Shown here: positions 1 to 6,902 of the stretch, one piece after another
Layout: each line of letters begins with the position of its first letter
Position numbering within the stretch: the stretch's first letter is position 1
NCBI GenBank assembly: GCA_017453605.1
Contig: JAFTEP010000085.1
Coordinates: forward strand, 1 to 8,113
From: Clostridia bacterium
Lineage (GTDB): Bacteria; Bacillota; Clostridia; Oscillospirales; SIG627
Reading direction: 5' to 3'
Length of the DNA stretch: 8,113 nucleotides
Notes under the pieces: generated by a model
Told to the model about the DNA's origin: nothing
Seen by the model: only the letters and a program-made list of their open reading frames with translations
The model's database searches: none
Made by a program: the position numbers and the translations under genes

Positions 1-47
1 TTATTCAAAATAAAAAAAACTCGTAATTACAATTTGGATTCAAAACC

Positions 48-52
48 GGAGG
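48..52 (+). promoter_or_regulatory. Shine-Dalgarno of the first lipoprotein gene
   Basis: GGAGG lies 7 bases before the ATG at 60 and fixes that start. The 47 bases upstream are AT-rich, but I see no convincing -35/-10 pair in them, so the promoter is probably outside the window. Confidence 0.8.
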
Positions 53-59
53 CAATACT

Positions 60-1094
60 ATGAAAAAACTGTTTTCGATCATTCTTGTTTTTCTGATCGC
101 CGCCGCGCTGTTTTCCTGCGAAAATGCTCAGAAAAAAACAGCCGCGAAGACGAAGGAGTCAGTTCAAAAATCCGGAGCCGAATCGGCGTCGGTTTCCACC
201 GATGAATTAATAAAGACCGAGACAAAAGACCCGTCTGAGCTTTCCGGGTACGAAAGCTATACCGTGATTTCTCCGGGAGAGACCGATTCCTTTGCGGGCA
301 AACTGCCCTACGAAAAAATAAGCTTTTATACGGAGCCTTTCATAGATAAGGACGCGGCTTATTCTTTCACTTACACTCTGCCGGACGGAACGGAGCTCGA
401 AGGGTACTACCGCGATTCCGCGGCAGTCCGTCAGAGCGCATATTCGCAGATCGACAGATATGACGTCAATTCGGAAAACGCCGTCGGGCTTCTGTCTGTG
501 GATCACGAAAGCGGAAAGCTCGTTTCGTTCTTTTATTCCGATAAAGAAAAGCTTAAGAATCACGCTTTGGATCCTGAAACGTCAAGGCTCAATGCCGAAG
601 AATGCGTCCGGCTTGCCTGGGAATCGTTTGAAACGTTTGTCGGCGACGCTTCTCTTTATACTATAGATCAGGTGGGAAGCCCGATCCAAATGACCGATCA
701 GGATAAAGACGGATACGTGATAAACAGCTATAAAGTCGAGATCACAAAGTACGTCGGCGAGATCCCGACGTTCGATAAAGCGTTTTTCACCGTGGCTGAC
801 ACCGGGGACTTGATAAGCTGGGATATCGAGTATATAGGCTCCGTAGACTCCGGCGCACTTCCCGGGATCGACGTTGAGAAGATCGACGCGATCGCGGACG
901 ATGTCAATGCGGCGGCCTTAGAGTATTACGGCGAAAACTGCGAAAACGCCGAGACTTACGTCGAAGAAATGACGTATTTGTTTCTCGACGGCTCCCGCCC
1001 CGCGCTTCAGCTTGCGATAAAAAGCGCGGTCAGCTTATACGACGATCCGAACGCTCCGTTTTACGGCGGCGTGATACTGTACGTTCTCCTCTGA
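60..1094 (+). CDS. Putative lipoprotein of unknown function, weakly PepSY-like
   Basis: A 344-residue protein with a type II signal peptide: Lys-Lys at residues 2-3, a hydrophobic stretch at about 5-17, and the lipobox L17-F18-S19-C20. Cys20 should be lipidated and the protein held on the outer face of the cell membrane. A Lys/Ser/Ala-rich linker (about 21-60) leads into an acidic, Tyr-rich globular part (about 65-344). Around residues 175-265 the order is a helix-like stretch (LNAEECVRLAWESF), then strands that include YVINSYKVEITK and a turn with DTGDLISWDI. This loosely recalls PepSY/YpeB-type modules, but that is only a fold-level impression. No catalytic motif is visible. The ATG at 60 is chosen because of the GGAGG 7 bases upstream and the immediate signal peptide. 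It appears monocistronic, since a separate strong promoter follows it. Confidence 0.85.
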   Translation: MKKLFSIILVFLIAAALFSCENAQKKTAAKTKESVQKSGAESASVSTDELIKTETKDPSELSGYESYTVISPGETDSFAGKLPYEKISFYTEPFIDKDAAYSFTYTLPDGTELEGYYRDSAAVRQSAYSQIDRYDVNSENAVGLLSVDHESGKLVSFFYSDKEKLKNHALDPETSRLNAEECVRLAWESFETFVGDASLYTIDQVGSPIQMTDQDKDGYVINSYKVEITKYVGEIPTFDKAFFTVADTGDLISWDIEYIGSVDSGALPGIDVEKIDAIADDVNAAALEYYGENCENAETYVEEMTYLFLDGSRPALQLAIKSAVSLYDDPNAPFYGGVILYVLL

Positions 1095-1146
1095 GTCCCG
1101 TCCGTCATAAGCCGGGAAATAAATAGGTTTCCTCCCTCACATAGCT

Positions 1147-1168
1147 TTCCCGTCGTGGGAATATTCTT
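1147..1168 (+). terminator. Weak candidate terminator after the first lipoprotein gene
   Basis: TTCCC (1147-1151) and GGGAA (1157-1161) form a 5-bp hairpin with a GTCGT loop, followed by TATTCTT. A second weak pairing, GGAAA/TTTCC, lies at 1115-1132. The stems are short and the U-run is broken, so termination here is only a possibility. Confidence 0.25.
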
Positions 1169-1215
1169 GACCTCCGGAAATACATAAAGACAATAGGTGA
1201 CATTAAAATATACTA

Positions 1216-1244
1216 TTGACAAAGAAAATTATTTGTGATATAAT
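1216..1244 (+). promoter_or_regulatory. Consensus sigma-A promoter for the 1451 gene
   Basis: TTGACA at 1216-1221 and TATAAT at 1239-1244 both match consensus exactly and are separated by exactly 17 bases. TG at 1236-1237 adds an extended -10 (TGn), and the DNA just upstream is A/T-rich, as in an UP element. Transcription should start near 1250-1252, giving an untranslated leader of about 200 bases before the ATG at 1451. Such a strong core promoter suggests high basal transcription, with any control acting through a repressor or through the leader. Confidence 0.9.
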
Positions 1245-1250
1245 CGGAGA

Positions 1251-1450
1251 ACAAAAAGAGACGGAGTCTACATAGCCCCTGCCGTCCGTCGGAAAAATGA
1301 AAATTCGGGGAATATTCATCGGGTTGTCAACTATTAATACTGTTTACAATTTAAACTAAAAGAAGGTGATAAAAATGGTTTGATTTGAGCGAGGGCAGAG
1401 AATAATCACAAATCAACGAAGTAAAAAAGAAAGGAAAAGGGGATATAAAC
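1251..1450 (+). promoter_or_regulatory. Long structured 5' leader with short ORFs, no known riboswitch class recognised
   Basis: This is the leader between the predicted transcription start and the 1451 gene. Visible structure: GACGGA (1260-1265) can pair with TCCGTC (1285-1290). At 1297-1319 ATGAA-A-ATTC / GAAT-A-TTCAT makes a 9-bp hairpin with one A-A mismatch and a GGG loop. GTTTA/TAAAC pairs at 1342-1356. A 20-codon ORF (1297-1359) starts inside the second hairpin and has only a weak ribosome site. A two-codon ORF (ATG GTT TGA, 1375-1383) has a good one. I compared the leader from memory with common riboswitch consensus motifs and found no match. It could be a translated attenuator, a small RNA, or simply a long leader. 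Confidence 0.45.
1375..1383 (+). CDS. Possible two-codon minimal ORF (Met-Val-stop) in the leader
   Basis: AAGGTGAT (1363-1370) is a good match to the anti-Shine-Dalgarno sequence and stands at normal spacing before ATG (1375), GTT and TGA (1381-1383). Ribosomes could initiate here and stop after two codons, 68 bases before the real gene start at 1451. It may be a regulatory minigene, a decoy ribosome site or a relic of a lost start. The sequence alone does not decide between these. Confidence 0.25.
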   Translation: MV

Positions 1451-2290
1451 ATGAAAAAAGTTATATTATTGGTTTTAGCCGTCATTATGATCATCGGAGC
1501 CGGAATCGGCGGATCCGTCGCTCTCGCGGGTAAAGAAACAACTTCTTCTCAGTCGATTGAAAGAAGCGTAAACAACTCTCCCGAGCCGGAAGATCCCGAG
1601 CATATCGACCCTAAGACCGGTCTGAAAAGGTATCTGACAAAGGAAGAAGTGCAGGAGATCTTAGCGGAAGCGGTCGAGATGTATGAAAACCGCGATCCGG
1701 CTTTTGACACTCTGACTTACGATTTTCTTCGTGCCGAATTTAAAGGAAAAGTCAATTTCAATTATGTTGATATTTCGGAACTTGAGTTCAGCAGAGATGA
1801 ACCACTTAAAGATCTGAGAGGAAAATGCTCTTATTATGAAAAGCATTATTTTAAACCGATATTCATTATGGCCGCAAAGCTTATCAGTGAACGCACCTGT
1901 GCAAAAGCTTGGTCTACACTAAAAAGGACGTCCAGCAGTTTACTTCATAACGTATTCCCGGGTGATAATTTCTATATTGCATGTTCTGACGATCTGAGAG
2001 GGTATTCAAGTATGGATGAATTCAGCAGAAAAGTCGGAACAGAACTCAATAAGCTTTTTTACTCGAAACAAACAGAAACAAAAAAATTTTATTCCTACAA
2101 AATCGATCCTGTACCGGTAAAGTGGATTTCATTTGAAGTTGGGCTTTCCGGTTTGTCTCATTGTTACTATGTTGATTGTTCGGATCCGGACAATGTCGAA
2201 AAAGAAGAATTCTTTTTGACGGGAACTTTTAAAGAGCTGATTGATTATATCAAAGAACTTGTTGAATCAGGCGTAACGATGGAAGATTAA
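1451..2290 (+). CDS. Exported orphan protein of unknown function
   Basis: A 279-residue protein that I do not recognise. The N-terminus is a Sec signal peptide: Lys2-Lys3, a hydrophobic core at about 4-24, and an A-L-A site, so signal peptidase I cleavage is expected after residue 26. No lipobox is present, so the product is secreted or membrane-tethered by an uncleaved signal. A Ser/Pro/Glu-rich linker (about 29-55) precedes a mixed alpha/beta region. Five cysteines occur (126, 150, 178, 238, 243), and the last two sit close together in HCYYVDC; extracellular disulfides are possible. The DLRG tetrapeptide occurs twice (121-124 and 181-184). The ATG at 1451 is supported by GGGG (1439-1442) 8 bases upstream. 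The second half of the gene, from about 1730, is visibly more AT-rich than the first. It is transcribed alone from the promoter at 1216-1244. Confidence 0.8.
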   Translation: MKKVILLVLAVIMIIGAGIGGSVALAGKETTSSQSIERSVNNSPEPEDPEHIDPKTGLKRYLTKEEVQEILAEAVEMYENRDPAFDTLTYDFLRAEFKGKVNFNYVDISELEFSRDEPLKDLRGKCSYYEKHYFKPIFIMAAKLISERTCAKAWSTLKRTSSSLLHNVFPGDNFYIACSDDLRGYSSMDEFSRKVGTELNKLFYSKQTETKKFYSYKIDPVPVKWISFEVGLSGLSHCYYVDCSDPDNVEKEEFFLTGTFKELIDYIKELVESGVTMED

Positions 2291-2303
2291 TTCTGTCGAT
2301 CTA

Positions 2304-2329
2304 TTCCGGCGTTTCCCTCCGCGCCGGAA
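2304..2329. repeat. Small GC-rich inverted repeat between convergent genes
   Basis: TTCCGGCG (2304-2311) and CGCCGGAA (2322-2329) are perfect 8-bp arms around a 10-base loop. No U-run follows on either strand, so on its own it is not an intrinsic terminator. It may add RNA structure upstream of the strong hairpin at 2342. Confidence 0.5.
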
Positions 2330-2341
2330 AGACAACAACAG

Positions 2342-2391
2342 TCCCGGGGTCGGGAGAATCCAAAAGGACTCTCCCGACCCCGGGATCTTTT
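2342..2391. terminator. Strong terminator between convergent genes, probably bidirectional
   Basis: Arms at 2342-2357 and 2370-2385 are perfectly complementary over 16 bp. Inside, an A-C mismatch is followed by TCC/GGA pairing and an AAAA loop. On the plus strand the stem is followed by TCTTTT, which fits termination of the 1451 gene. On the minus strand the sequence after the stem reads CTGTTGTTGTCTTT, a looser U-rich tail that could stop the ABC transporter transcript ending at 2406. Confidence 0.9.
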
Positions 2392-2405
2392 GCGTTGTTT
2401 CGGGA

Positions 2406-4193
2406 TCATTCGTTGTTCTCGAACTGCATTTTATACAGCTTCCAGTAGTAGCCGTGATTTGCAAGGAGCTTCTGGTGGGTGCCTCTTTCTATGATCCTGC
2501 CGTTCTGCAGGACGATGATCTGATCGGCGTGCTGGATCGTCGAGAGCCTGTGCGCGACCACCAGCATCGTGCCGATGGAGCGCATCTTCTCGAGCGACTT
2601 CTGGATCAGCGCTTCCGTTTCGGTGTCTATGTTCGCGGTCGCCTCGTCGAGGATCAAAATCTGCGGCTTATGCAGGACAGTGCGCGCGAAGGACAGAAGC
2701 TGTCTCTGTCCCTGCGAGAAGTTCTCGCCGCGCTCCACGACCTGCTCCTCGTACTTCTTGGGGAGCTTTTCTATGAAGCTGTCCGCGCTGACGTATCTGC
2801 AGGCTTCTTCGATCTCTTCGTCCGTGACGCTCTCGTCGTGCAGCGAGAGGTTGGTCTTCACCGTGCCTGAGAACAGGAAGACGTCCTGGAGCATCTGTCC
2901 GACGGCTTTTCTCAGAGATTTGATCTTTATTTTCGCGATATCCACGCCGTCTATGAGGATCTGACCCTTCTGGATCTCGTAGTTCCTGACGATCAGTCCG
3001 AGGATCGTCGTTTTGCCCGCGCCGGTCGCCCCGACGAAGGCGCAGGTCTGACCGGGCTCGATCACGAAGGAAACGTCCTTTAAGATCCAGTTCTCGCCCT
3101 CGTAGGCGAACCACACGTTCTTGAACTCGATCCTGCCCTCGACCTTTCCGAGCTCAAGCGCGTCGGGAAGATCCCTGACCTCGGGCTCGACGTCGAGCAG
3201 GTTGAAGAGCCTCTCGGACGCGCTGCGAGCGCGCTGGATGTTGTTGAGCTGGTCGGCGAGCTGTTCTACCGGATGGAAGAAGCGTCCGGCGTAGAGATAG
3301 AAAGCCACGACGGAGCCGGGAGTCAGCCCGATCTGAACGCCGAACCAGAAGATCAGCGCAATCGTCGAGACGTAGACGAGGGTGACGAAGGGTCTGTAGA
3401 GCCCGAAGCCCTTGATGACGTTGAATCTCGCCTTTCTGAAGCCGTCGTTCTTTTCGTCGAATTCCCCGAGCTTCTTCTCCTCGCGGCAGAAGAGCTGGAT
3501 CGTCTTCATCCCCGAGAGGTTCTCGCTCATAAACGCGTTGAGCTCCGAAAGCTTCTTTCTCTCCGCCCTGAACGCGCCGCCGACGTATCTTGAGAAGATC
3601 AGCGACGAAACGAAGATGACCGTCACCGGGACGAGCATTATCAGCGCGAGCTTCCAGTTGATGAAGAACATTATGACGTAGACGCCGAAGACCGTGAAAA
3701 AGTTCTTTATCACGCTGACGATGACGTTAGTGAAAAGGTCGCTCATCGACTGCGTGTAGCTCGTGACGCGCGTCACAAGAGAGCCCACGGGCATCTGCGC
3801 GAACTGGCTCCGGCTCATGTCCTCTATATGCGAGAAGACGTCGACCCTGAGGTTGTAGATTATCTGCTGGCCCGCCTTCTGGAGGAGCATCGACTCGAAA
3901 TACAAGAAGATATTGTTGACAAGGCAGACCGCGAGATACACGGCCGCGAGGATGATGAGTTTTGACAGCACGGGAGCGCCGGAGGTCAGATCGTCGGTTA
4001 TGCGGGAGGTTATCAGCGGGAGCAGGATGTCGAGGACGACGTTTATCACCAGAAGCAGGGCGGCGGCGGCGAATCTCGGCCATTCGGGCTTGAGATAGCC
4101 CGCTACGCGCTTCACGAATATCCCGAACGGGATCTTTTTGTCGCCGGCAAGCCGGTTTTTCTCATCAAAATCATCAAACTCACCGAAAGGCAC
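2406..4193 (-). CDS. ABC exporter half-transporter with consensus catalytic Glu (BmrD/YheH-like)
   Basis: A 595-residue half-exporter with an N-terminal transmembrane domain of six helices (roughly 39-61, 77-100, 154-176, 178-202, 262-288, 292-312) and a C-terminal ATPase. Motifs: A-loop Tyr364, Walker A GATGAGKTT (388-396, Lys394), Q-loop Gln436, signature FSQGQ (492-496), Walker B ILILDE with Asp516 and Glu517, D-loop with Asp523, H-loop His548. Walker B and the H-loop are intact, but the signature has Gln494 in place of the first Gly of SGGQ. This combination marks the catalytic partner of a heterodimeric drug or peptide exporter. It starts with GTG, 3 bases after the stop of the partner gene. 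Its ribosome site GGAGGTG lies inside the partner's last codons, so translation is probably coupled. The substrate is unknown. Confidence 0.93.
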   Translation of the reverse strand: MPFGEFDDFDEKNRLAGDKKIPFGIFVKRVAGYLKPEWPRFAAAALLLVINVVLDILLPLITSRITDDLTSGAPVLSKLIILAAVYLAVCLVNNIFLYFESMLLQKAGQQIIYNLRVDVFSHIEDMSRSQFAQMPVGSLVTRVTSYTQSMSDLFTNVIVSVIKNFFTVFGVYVIMFFINWKLALIMLVPVTVIFVSSLIFSRYVGGAFRAERKKLSELNAFMSENLSGMKTIQLFCREEKKLGEFDEKNDGFRKARFNVIKGFGLYRPFVTLVYVSTIALIFWFGVQIGLTPGSVVAFYLYAGRFFHPVEQLADQLNNIQRARSASERLFNLLDVEPEVRDLPDALELGKVEGRIEFKNVWFAYEGENWILKDVSFVIEPGQTCAFVGATGAGKTTILGLIVRNYEIQKGQILIDGVDIAKIKIKSLRKAVGQMLQDVFLFSGTVKTNLSLHDESVTDEEIEEACRYVSADSFIEKLPKKYEEQVVERGENFSQGQRQLLSFARTVLHKPQILILDEATANIDTETEALIQKSLEKMRSIGTMLVVAHRLSTIQHADQIIVLQNGRIIERGTHQKLLANHGYYWKLYKMQFENNE

Positions 4194-4196
4194 GTC

Positions 4197-5987
4197 TCAC
4201 ACCTCCCCCTTGACTTCTTTTTCGAGCTCCTGGAGATAGACCATCTTCGCGTAGGTCTCAGATATCTTCATCAGGTTCTCGGGCGTGTCGAACGCCTCGA
4301 GCCTGCCGCCGTTCAGCACGATTATCCTGTCGGCGTGAGCGACGGACGAGACGCGCGAGGCGATGATGACGGTAGTGCGTCCCTTGCGCTTCGTACGGAT
4401 GTTCTCGAGGATGTTCTCCTCGGTCTTGACGTCGACCGCCGAGACGGAGTCGTCGAGGATCATTATCGGGGAATCCTTCAGATACGCCCTCGCGAGAGAG
4501 ACCCTCTGCTTCTGTCCGCCGGAGAGCGTGACGCCGCGTTCGCCGGTCAGCGTATCGTAGCCGTCGGTGAAGGAGGCGATATTGTCCGCGACGTCGGCGA
4601 ACTCCGCCGCCTCGGAAACGCTCTCTTTAGAGGCGTCGGTCCTGGAGAAGGCTATGTTGCCGCCGACCGTGTCGGAGAACAGGAAGTTGTCCTGCGGAAC
4701 GAACGCGAGCGCGCCGCGTACCGAGGCGAGACTGCACTTCATCAGATCCTTACCGTCGATGAACACGGTGCCCTCGTCGAAGTTGTAGAGCCTCGAAAGG
4801 AGCGTCATCAGCGTCGTTTTGCCGCTGCCGACTCTTCCGACCACGCCGATCAGTTCTCCGGCGTTGATCTTCAGAGAGACGTTGTCAATGACCGGGACGT
4901 CCGGGGACGAGGGATAGGCGAAGCTGCAGTTTCTGAATTCGATGTCGCCCTTCACGTTCTCGAGTATCTCGGGGTCCTCGGGATCCTTGACGTCCTCGGT
5001 CGCGTCGAGAAATTCGGTGACTCTCTTGAGCGACGCCTTCGCGCGCCCTCTCATGCTGAACAGCGAGCCGAGAGCGATCATCGGCCAGATAAGAGTGTCG
5101 AAGTAGCCGATGAAGGTGATGAGCTGACCTGCGCTGAGCTCGACCGAGTGCGAGAAGATCACGACGGGCGCTCCGTTCAGACCCGCCCACACGAACCAGG
5201 CGCCGAAGCCGAGGATCATGGAGAGGATGATCGCGATGATTATTTCGATCAGGGTGTCGAAGATCACCGAGACCCTCACGTAGGAGATATTCGCTTCCTT
5301 GTTCTTTTTGGCGACCTTGGCGAACGCGCGGATCTCGCCGGTCTCCTTAACGAACGCCTTGATGACGCTGATGCCGGTGAAGTTCTCCTGCGCGAAGTCG
5401 TACATACGGTCGTATTTCTCCTGGCGCTCTTCCCATTTTGCCGCCATGAATTTCTCGACCAGCGCGCCCCACACGATGATGAGGGTCATCGGGATCAGCG
5501 CGAAAAGCGTCATGACCCAGTCGAGAATGAACATCCTGACGATGACGAGGATCCCCAGAAAGAGCGCGTCGACGAGCTGGACCGTGCCGAAGCCGGTGAA
5601 CTCCTCGATGGTCTCGAGGTCAGTCGTGAACCAGGACATTATGGAGCCGACCTTCGTCGCGTGATAGTAGCCGGGAGCGAGCCTCTCGCTCTTTGAAAAC
5701 ATATCGCGCCTGAGACCCGATTCGATACGCTGAGAGGCGTTGAAGAGCGTGAAGCGCCAGACCATCCTCCCGACGAACATCGCGGCGGCGATGCCGATCA
5801 GCTTCAGACAGAGCGGACCGACAAACGACGCTTTGGGGTCGCCCTCGGAGAGGTGGTCGACGAGCTGACCCAAAAAGATCGGCTCAAAAAGCTGGACGTA
5901 GTCTATCACGATCAGCATGAGGATGCCGATCAGAAAGAAGTACCAGTATTTTTTATAAAACTTGTTTAAGTATTTTCCGAAAAGCAT
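4197..5987 (-). CDS. ABC exporter half-transporter with degenerate ATP site (BmrC/YheI-like)
   Basis: A 596-residue half-exporter with six transmembrane helices (roughly 14-36, 57-78, 132-155, 156-178, 241-268, 286-310) and a C-terminal ATPase. Motifs: A-loop Tyr358, Walker A GRVGSGKTT (384-392, Lys390), Q-loop Gln432, canonical signature LSGGQ (488-492), Walker B IMILDD with Asp512 and Asp513, D-loop SAVD (516-519). The catalytic Glu is replaced by Asp513 and the H-loop His by Ser544 (IASRVSS). Its own site should therefore bind ATP but hydrolyse it poorly, while its signature completes the active site of the partner encoded just downstream. The stretch between helices 5 and 6 (about 269-285) looks longer than usual. 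The ATG at 5987 has AAAGGG 4 bases upstream. It follows the hydrolase gene by 33 bases. The gene order matches the Bacillus subtilis yheI-yheH arrangement. Confidence 0.93.
   Translation of the reverse strand: MLFGKYLNKFYKKYWYFFLIGILMLIVIDYVQLFEPIFLGQLVDHLSEGDPKASFVGPLCLKLIGIAAAMFVGRMVWRFTLFNASQRIESGLRRDMFSKSERLAPGYYHATKVGSIMSWFTTDLETIEEFTGFGTVQLVDALFLGILVIVRMFILDWVMTLFALIPMTLIIVWGALVEKFMAAKWEERQEKYDRMYDFAQENFTGISVIKAFVKETGEIRAFAKVAKKNKEANISYVRVSVIFDTLIEIIIAIILSMILGFGAWFVWAGLNGAPVVIFSHSVELSAGQLITFIGYFDTLIWPMIALGSLFSMRGRAKASLKRVTEFLDATEDVKDPEDPEILENVKGDIEFRNCSFAYPSSPDVPVIDNVSLKINAGELIGVVGRVGSGKTTLMTLLSRLYNFDEGTVFIDGKDLMKCSLASVRGALAFVPQDNFLFSDTVGGNIAFSRTDASKESVSEAAEFADVADNIASFTDGYDTLTGERGVTLSGGQKQRVSLARAYLKDSPIMILDDSVSAVDVKTEENILENIRTKRKGRTTVIIASRVSSVAHADRIIVLNGGRLEAFDTPENLMKISETYAKMVYLQELEKEVKGEV
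4200..4206 (-). promoter_or_regulatory. Shine-Dalgarno for the 4193 GTG start, inside the upstream gene's end
   Basis: On the minus strand GGAGGTG occupies 4206-4200, overlapping the last sense codons of the upstream ABC gene, with 6 bases to the GTG at 4193. This supports a GTG start and translational coupling of the two exporter subunits, as expected for a 1:1 heterodimer. Confidence 0.8.
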
Positions 5988-6020
5988 ATTGCCCTTTCTG
6001 ATAAATGTGATAAAAAATAA

Positions 6021-6746
6021 TTATTTGAGTCCGTAGGCCCCGTAAACGAAATCGCAGATCGGCTCCGGCTCATGTAGGCTGTGTGGATGGTGGTCGCAGT
6101 CGGGCTTGACGATCTGTTCTATCTTTCCTCCCGCCGCCTTCATTTTATTGTAGAACAGCTCGCCGTTCTCGTCGTACGGAACGACCCTGTCGACCGCACC
6201 GCAGATAAGAAGAGTCGGGATGCCCAAAGCGGCAAATTCCTCTGCGTGATCGAGCGGATTGCCCTTGAAATCAGCTCTGCCCTCGTCGGTGATGCCGTAA
6301 ATCTTTTTGCACTGCTCCCAGCACTGCGGATGTCCCTCGCCGTGACCGAAGCCGCCCGGCCAGGAATAGACGTCGAGAACGGGCGCGTCGAGATATACCG
6401 CCGCCGCGCATCCGGGATATTTCAGCGCGAAGTTGAACGCGTAGAGTCCTCCGCGGCTGAATCCGAAGAGGGCCGTCTTCTTGTTCAGTCCGTACTCGCC
6501 CGTCGCCGCGTCGTAGAACTCCTTCATCATCTCAACCGATTCCGGGCAGCCGTAAAGATCGCTGACCTTATGATAAGCCAGGTGGAAGCCGCGCTCCAGA
6601 AGAGCCCTCTCGGCGTAGTTGAACGCCTCGAAAAATTCTGTCTTCCAGATCCATGGATTGCCCTCTATGGGCTTTTCGGGGCAGATGATGACGCTGTCCC
6701 TGCCGTTCACCCTGAAATCTATGCGCTTATATCCTTCAAATGACAT
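6021..6746 (-). CDS. Alpha/beta hydrolase (esterase/peptidase-like), cytoplasmic
   Basis: With the ATG at 6746 the product has 241 residues. It has the nucleophile elbow G95-F96-S97-R98-G99-G100, an acid candidate Asp186 in GAVDRVVP, and a histidine-rich catalytic-His region DHHPHSL (His219, His220, His222), in the order Ser-Asp-His of the alpha/beta hydrolase superfamily. The PWIW motif near residue 31 and the GCPESVEMM region resemble small serine hydrolases related to dienelactone hydrolase or prolyl oligopeptidase. No signal peptide is seen, so it is probably cytoplasmic. The frame stays open to a GTG at 6815, but the ATG is preferred because GGGAGG sits 7 bases upstream and the likely promoter overlaps the GTG. 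It is the first gene of the exporter operon. It might process or detoxify the exported molecule, but the substrate is not readable. A cap-region role for residues 125-165 is a guess. Confidence 0.9.
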   Translation of the reverse strand: MSFEGYKRIDFRVNGRDSVIICPEKPIEGNPWIWKTEFFEAFNYAERALLERGFHLAYHKVSDLYGCPESVEMMKEFYDAATGEYGLNKKTALFGFSRGGLYAFNFALKYPGCAAAVYLDAPVLDVYSWPGGFGHGEGHPQCWEQCKKIYGITDEGRADFKGNPLDHAEEFAALGIPTLLICGAVDRVVPYDENGELFYNKMKAAGGKIEQIVKPDCDHHPHSLHEPEPICDFVYGAYGLK

Positions 6747-6753
6747 TTTTTTG

Positions 6754-6759
6754 CCTCCC
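6754..6759 (-). promoter_or_regulatory. Shine-Dalgarno deciding the hydrolase start
   Basis: On the minus strand GGGAGG at 6759-6754 stands 7 bases before the ATG at 6746. It argues against the longer GTG start at 6815, which has no comparable site. Confidence 0.8.
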
Positions 6760-6805
6760 GCCCGCGTTTTGCCGTCCGTTTTGTCTTCAAACGCCTTTAA
6801 TGCAT

Positions 6806-6834
6806 ACTTTACCACATCCGGCGGATTTTTTCAA
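6806..6834 (-). promoter_or_regulatory. Probable sigma-A promoter of the hydrolase-ABC exporter operon
   Basis: On the minus strand TTGAAA (6834-6829) and TAAAGT (6811-6806) are separated by 17 bases, with an extended -10 TGG directly before the -10 hexamer. The predicted start near 6799 leaves a leader of about 50 bases before the ATG at 6746. The -10 matches consensus at 4 of 6 positions. A small dyad, TCCG-C-CGGA, lies in the spacer (6817-6825 region) and could be read by a regulator, but it is short. Confidence 0.6.
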
Positions 6835-6845
6835 GTTAATTCGGC

Positions 6846-6874
6846 AAAAAAGCCCCGGCAAAGCGGAGCTTTTT
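6846..6874 (-). terminator. Intrinsic terminator of the tandem paralogue genes
   Basis: Read on the minus strand, AAAAAGC (6874-6868) pairs with GCTTTTT (6853-6847). After a one-base mismatch, CCG pairs with CGG around a short loop. The 3' arm ends in a run of six U, so this stops transcription from the gene ending at 6903. Because the arms are A-rich and U-rich it could also act in the plus direction. It lies directly upstream of the exporter operon promoter and so insulates the two units. Confidence 0.85.
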
Positions 6875-6902
6875 GACTTTTTGATATGAAAAAAAGGATA
6901 TT

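Noticed and set aside
207..563. Minus-strand open frame inside the first lipoprotein gene
   Set aside because: It has no start context and no motif, and it overlaps a gene with a good ribosome site and lipobox.
1167..1195. TTGACC at 1167-1172 as a second promoter before the 1451 gene
   Set aside because: No acceptable -10 hexamer lies 16-18 bases downstream, and the perfect promoter at 1216 makes it unnecessary.
1251..1450. Known riboswitch or T-box in the leader
   Set aside because: I found no conserved T-box, SAM, c-di-GMP, fluoride, guanidine or preQ1 core sequences by eye, so no class is claimed.
4335..5696. Long open frame of 453 codons on the plus strand opposite the first ABC gene
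   Set aside because: Its product is an Asp/Glu/Arg/Val-rich mixture with no domains or ribosome site. It is the mirror of GC-biased third positions in a clear ABC exporter gene.
6081..6743. Open frame of 220 codons on the plus strand opposite the hydrolase gene
   Set aside because: No recognisable motif and no Shine-Dalgarno. The minus strand carries a complete hydrolase triad, so this is an antisense shadow.
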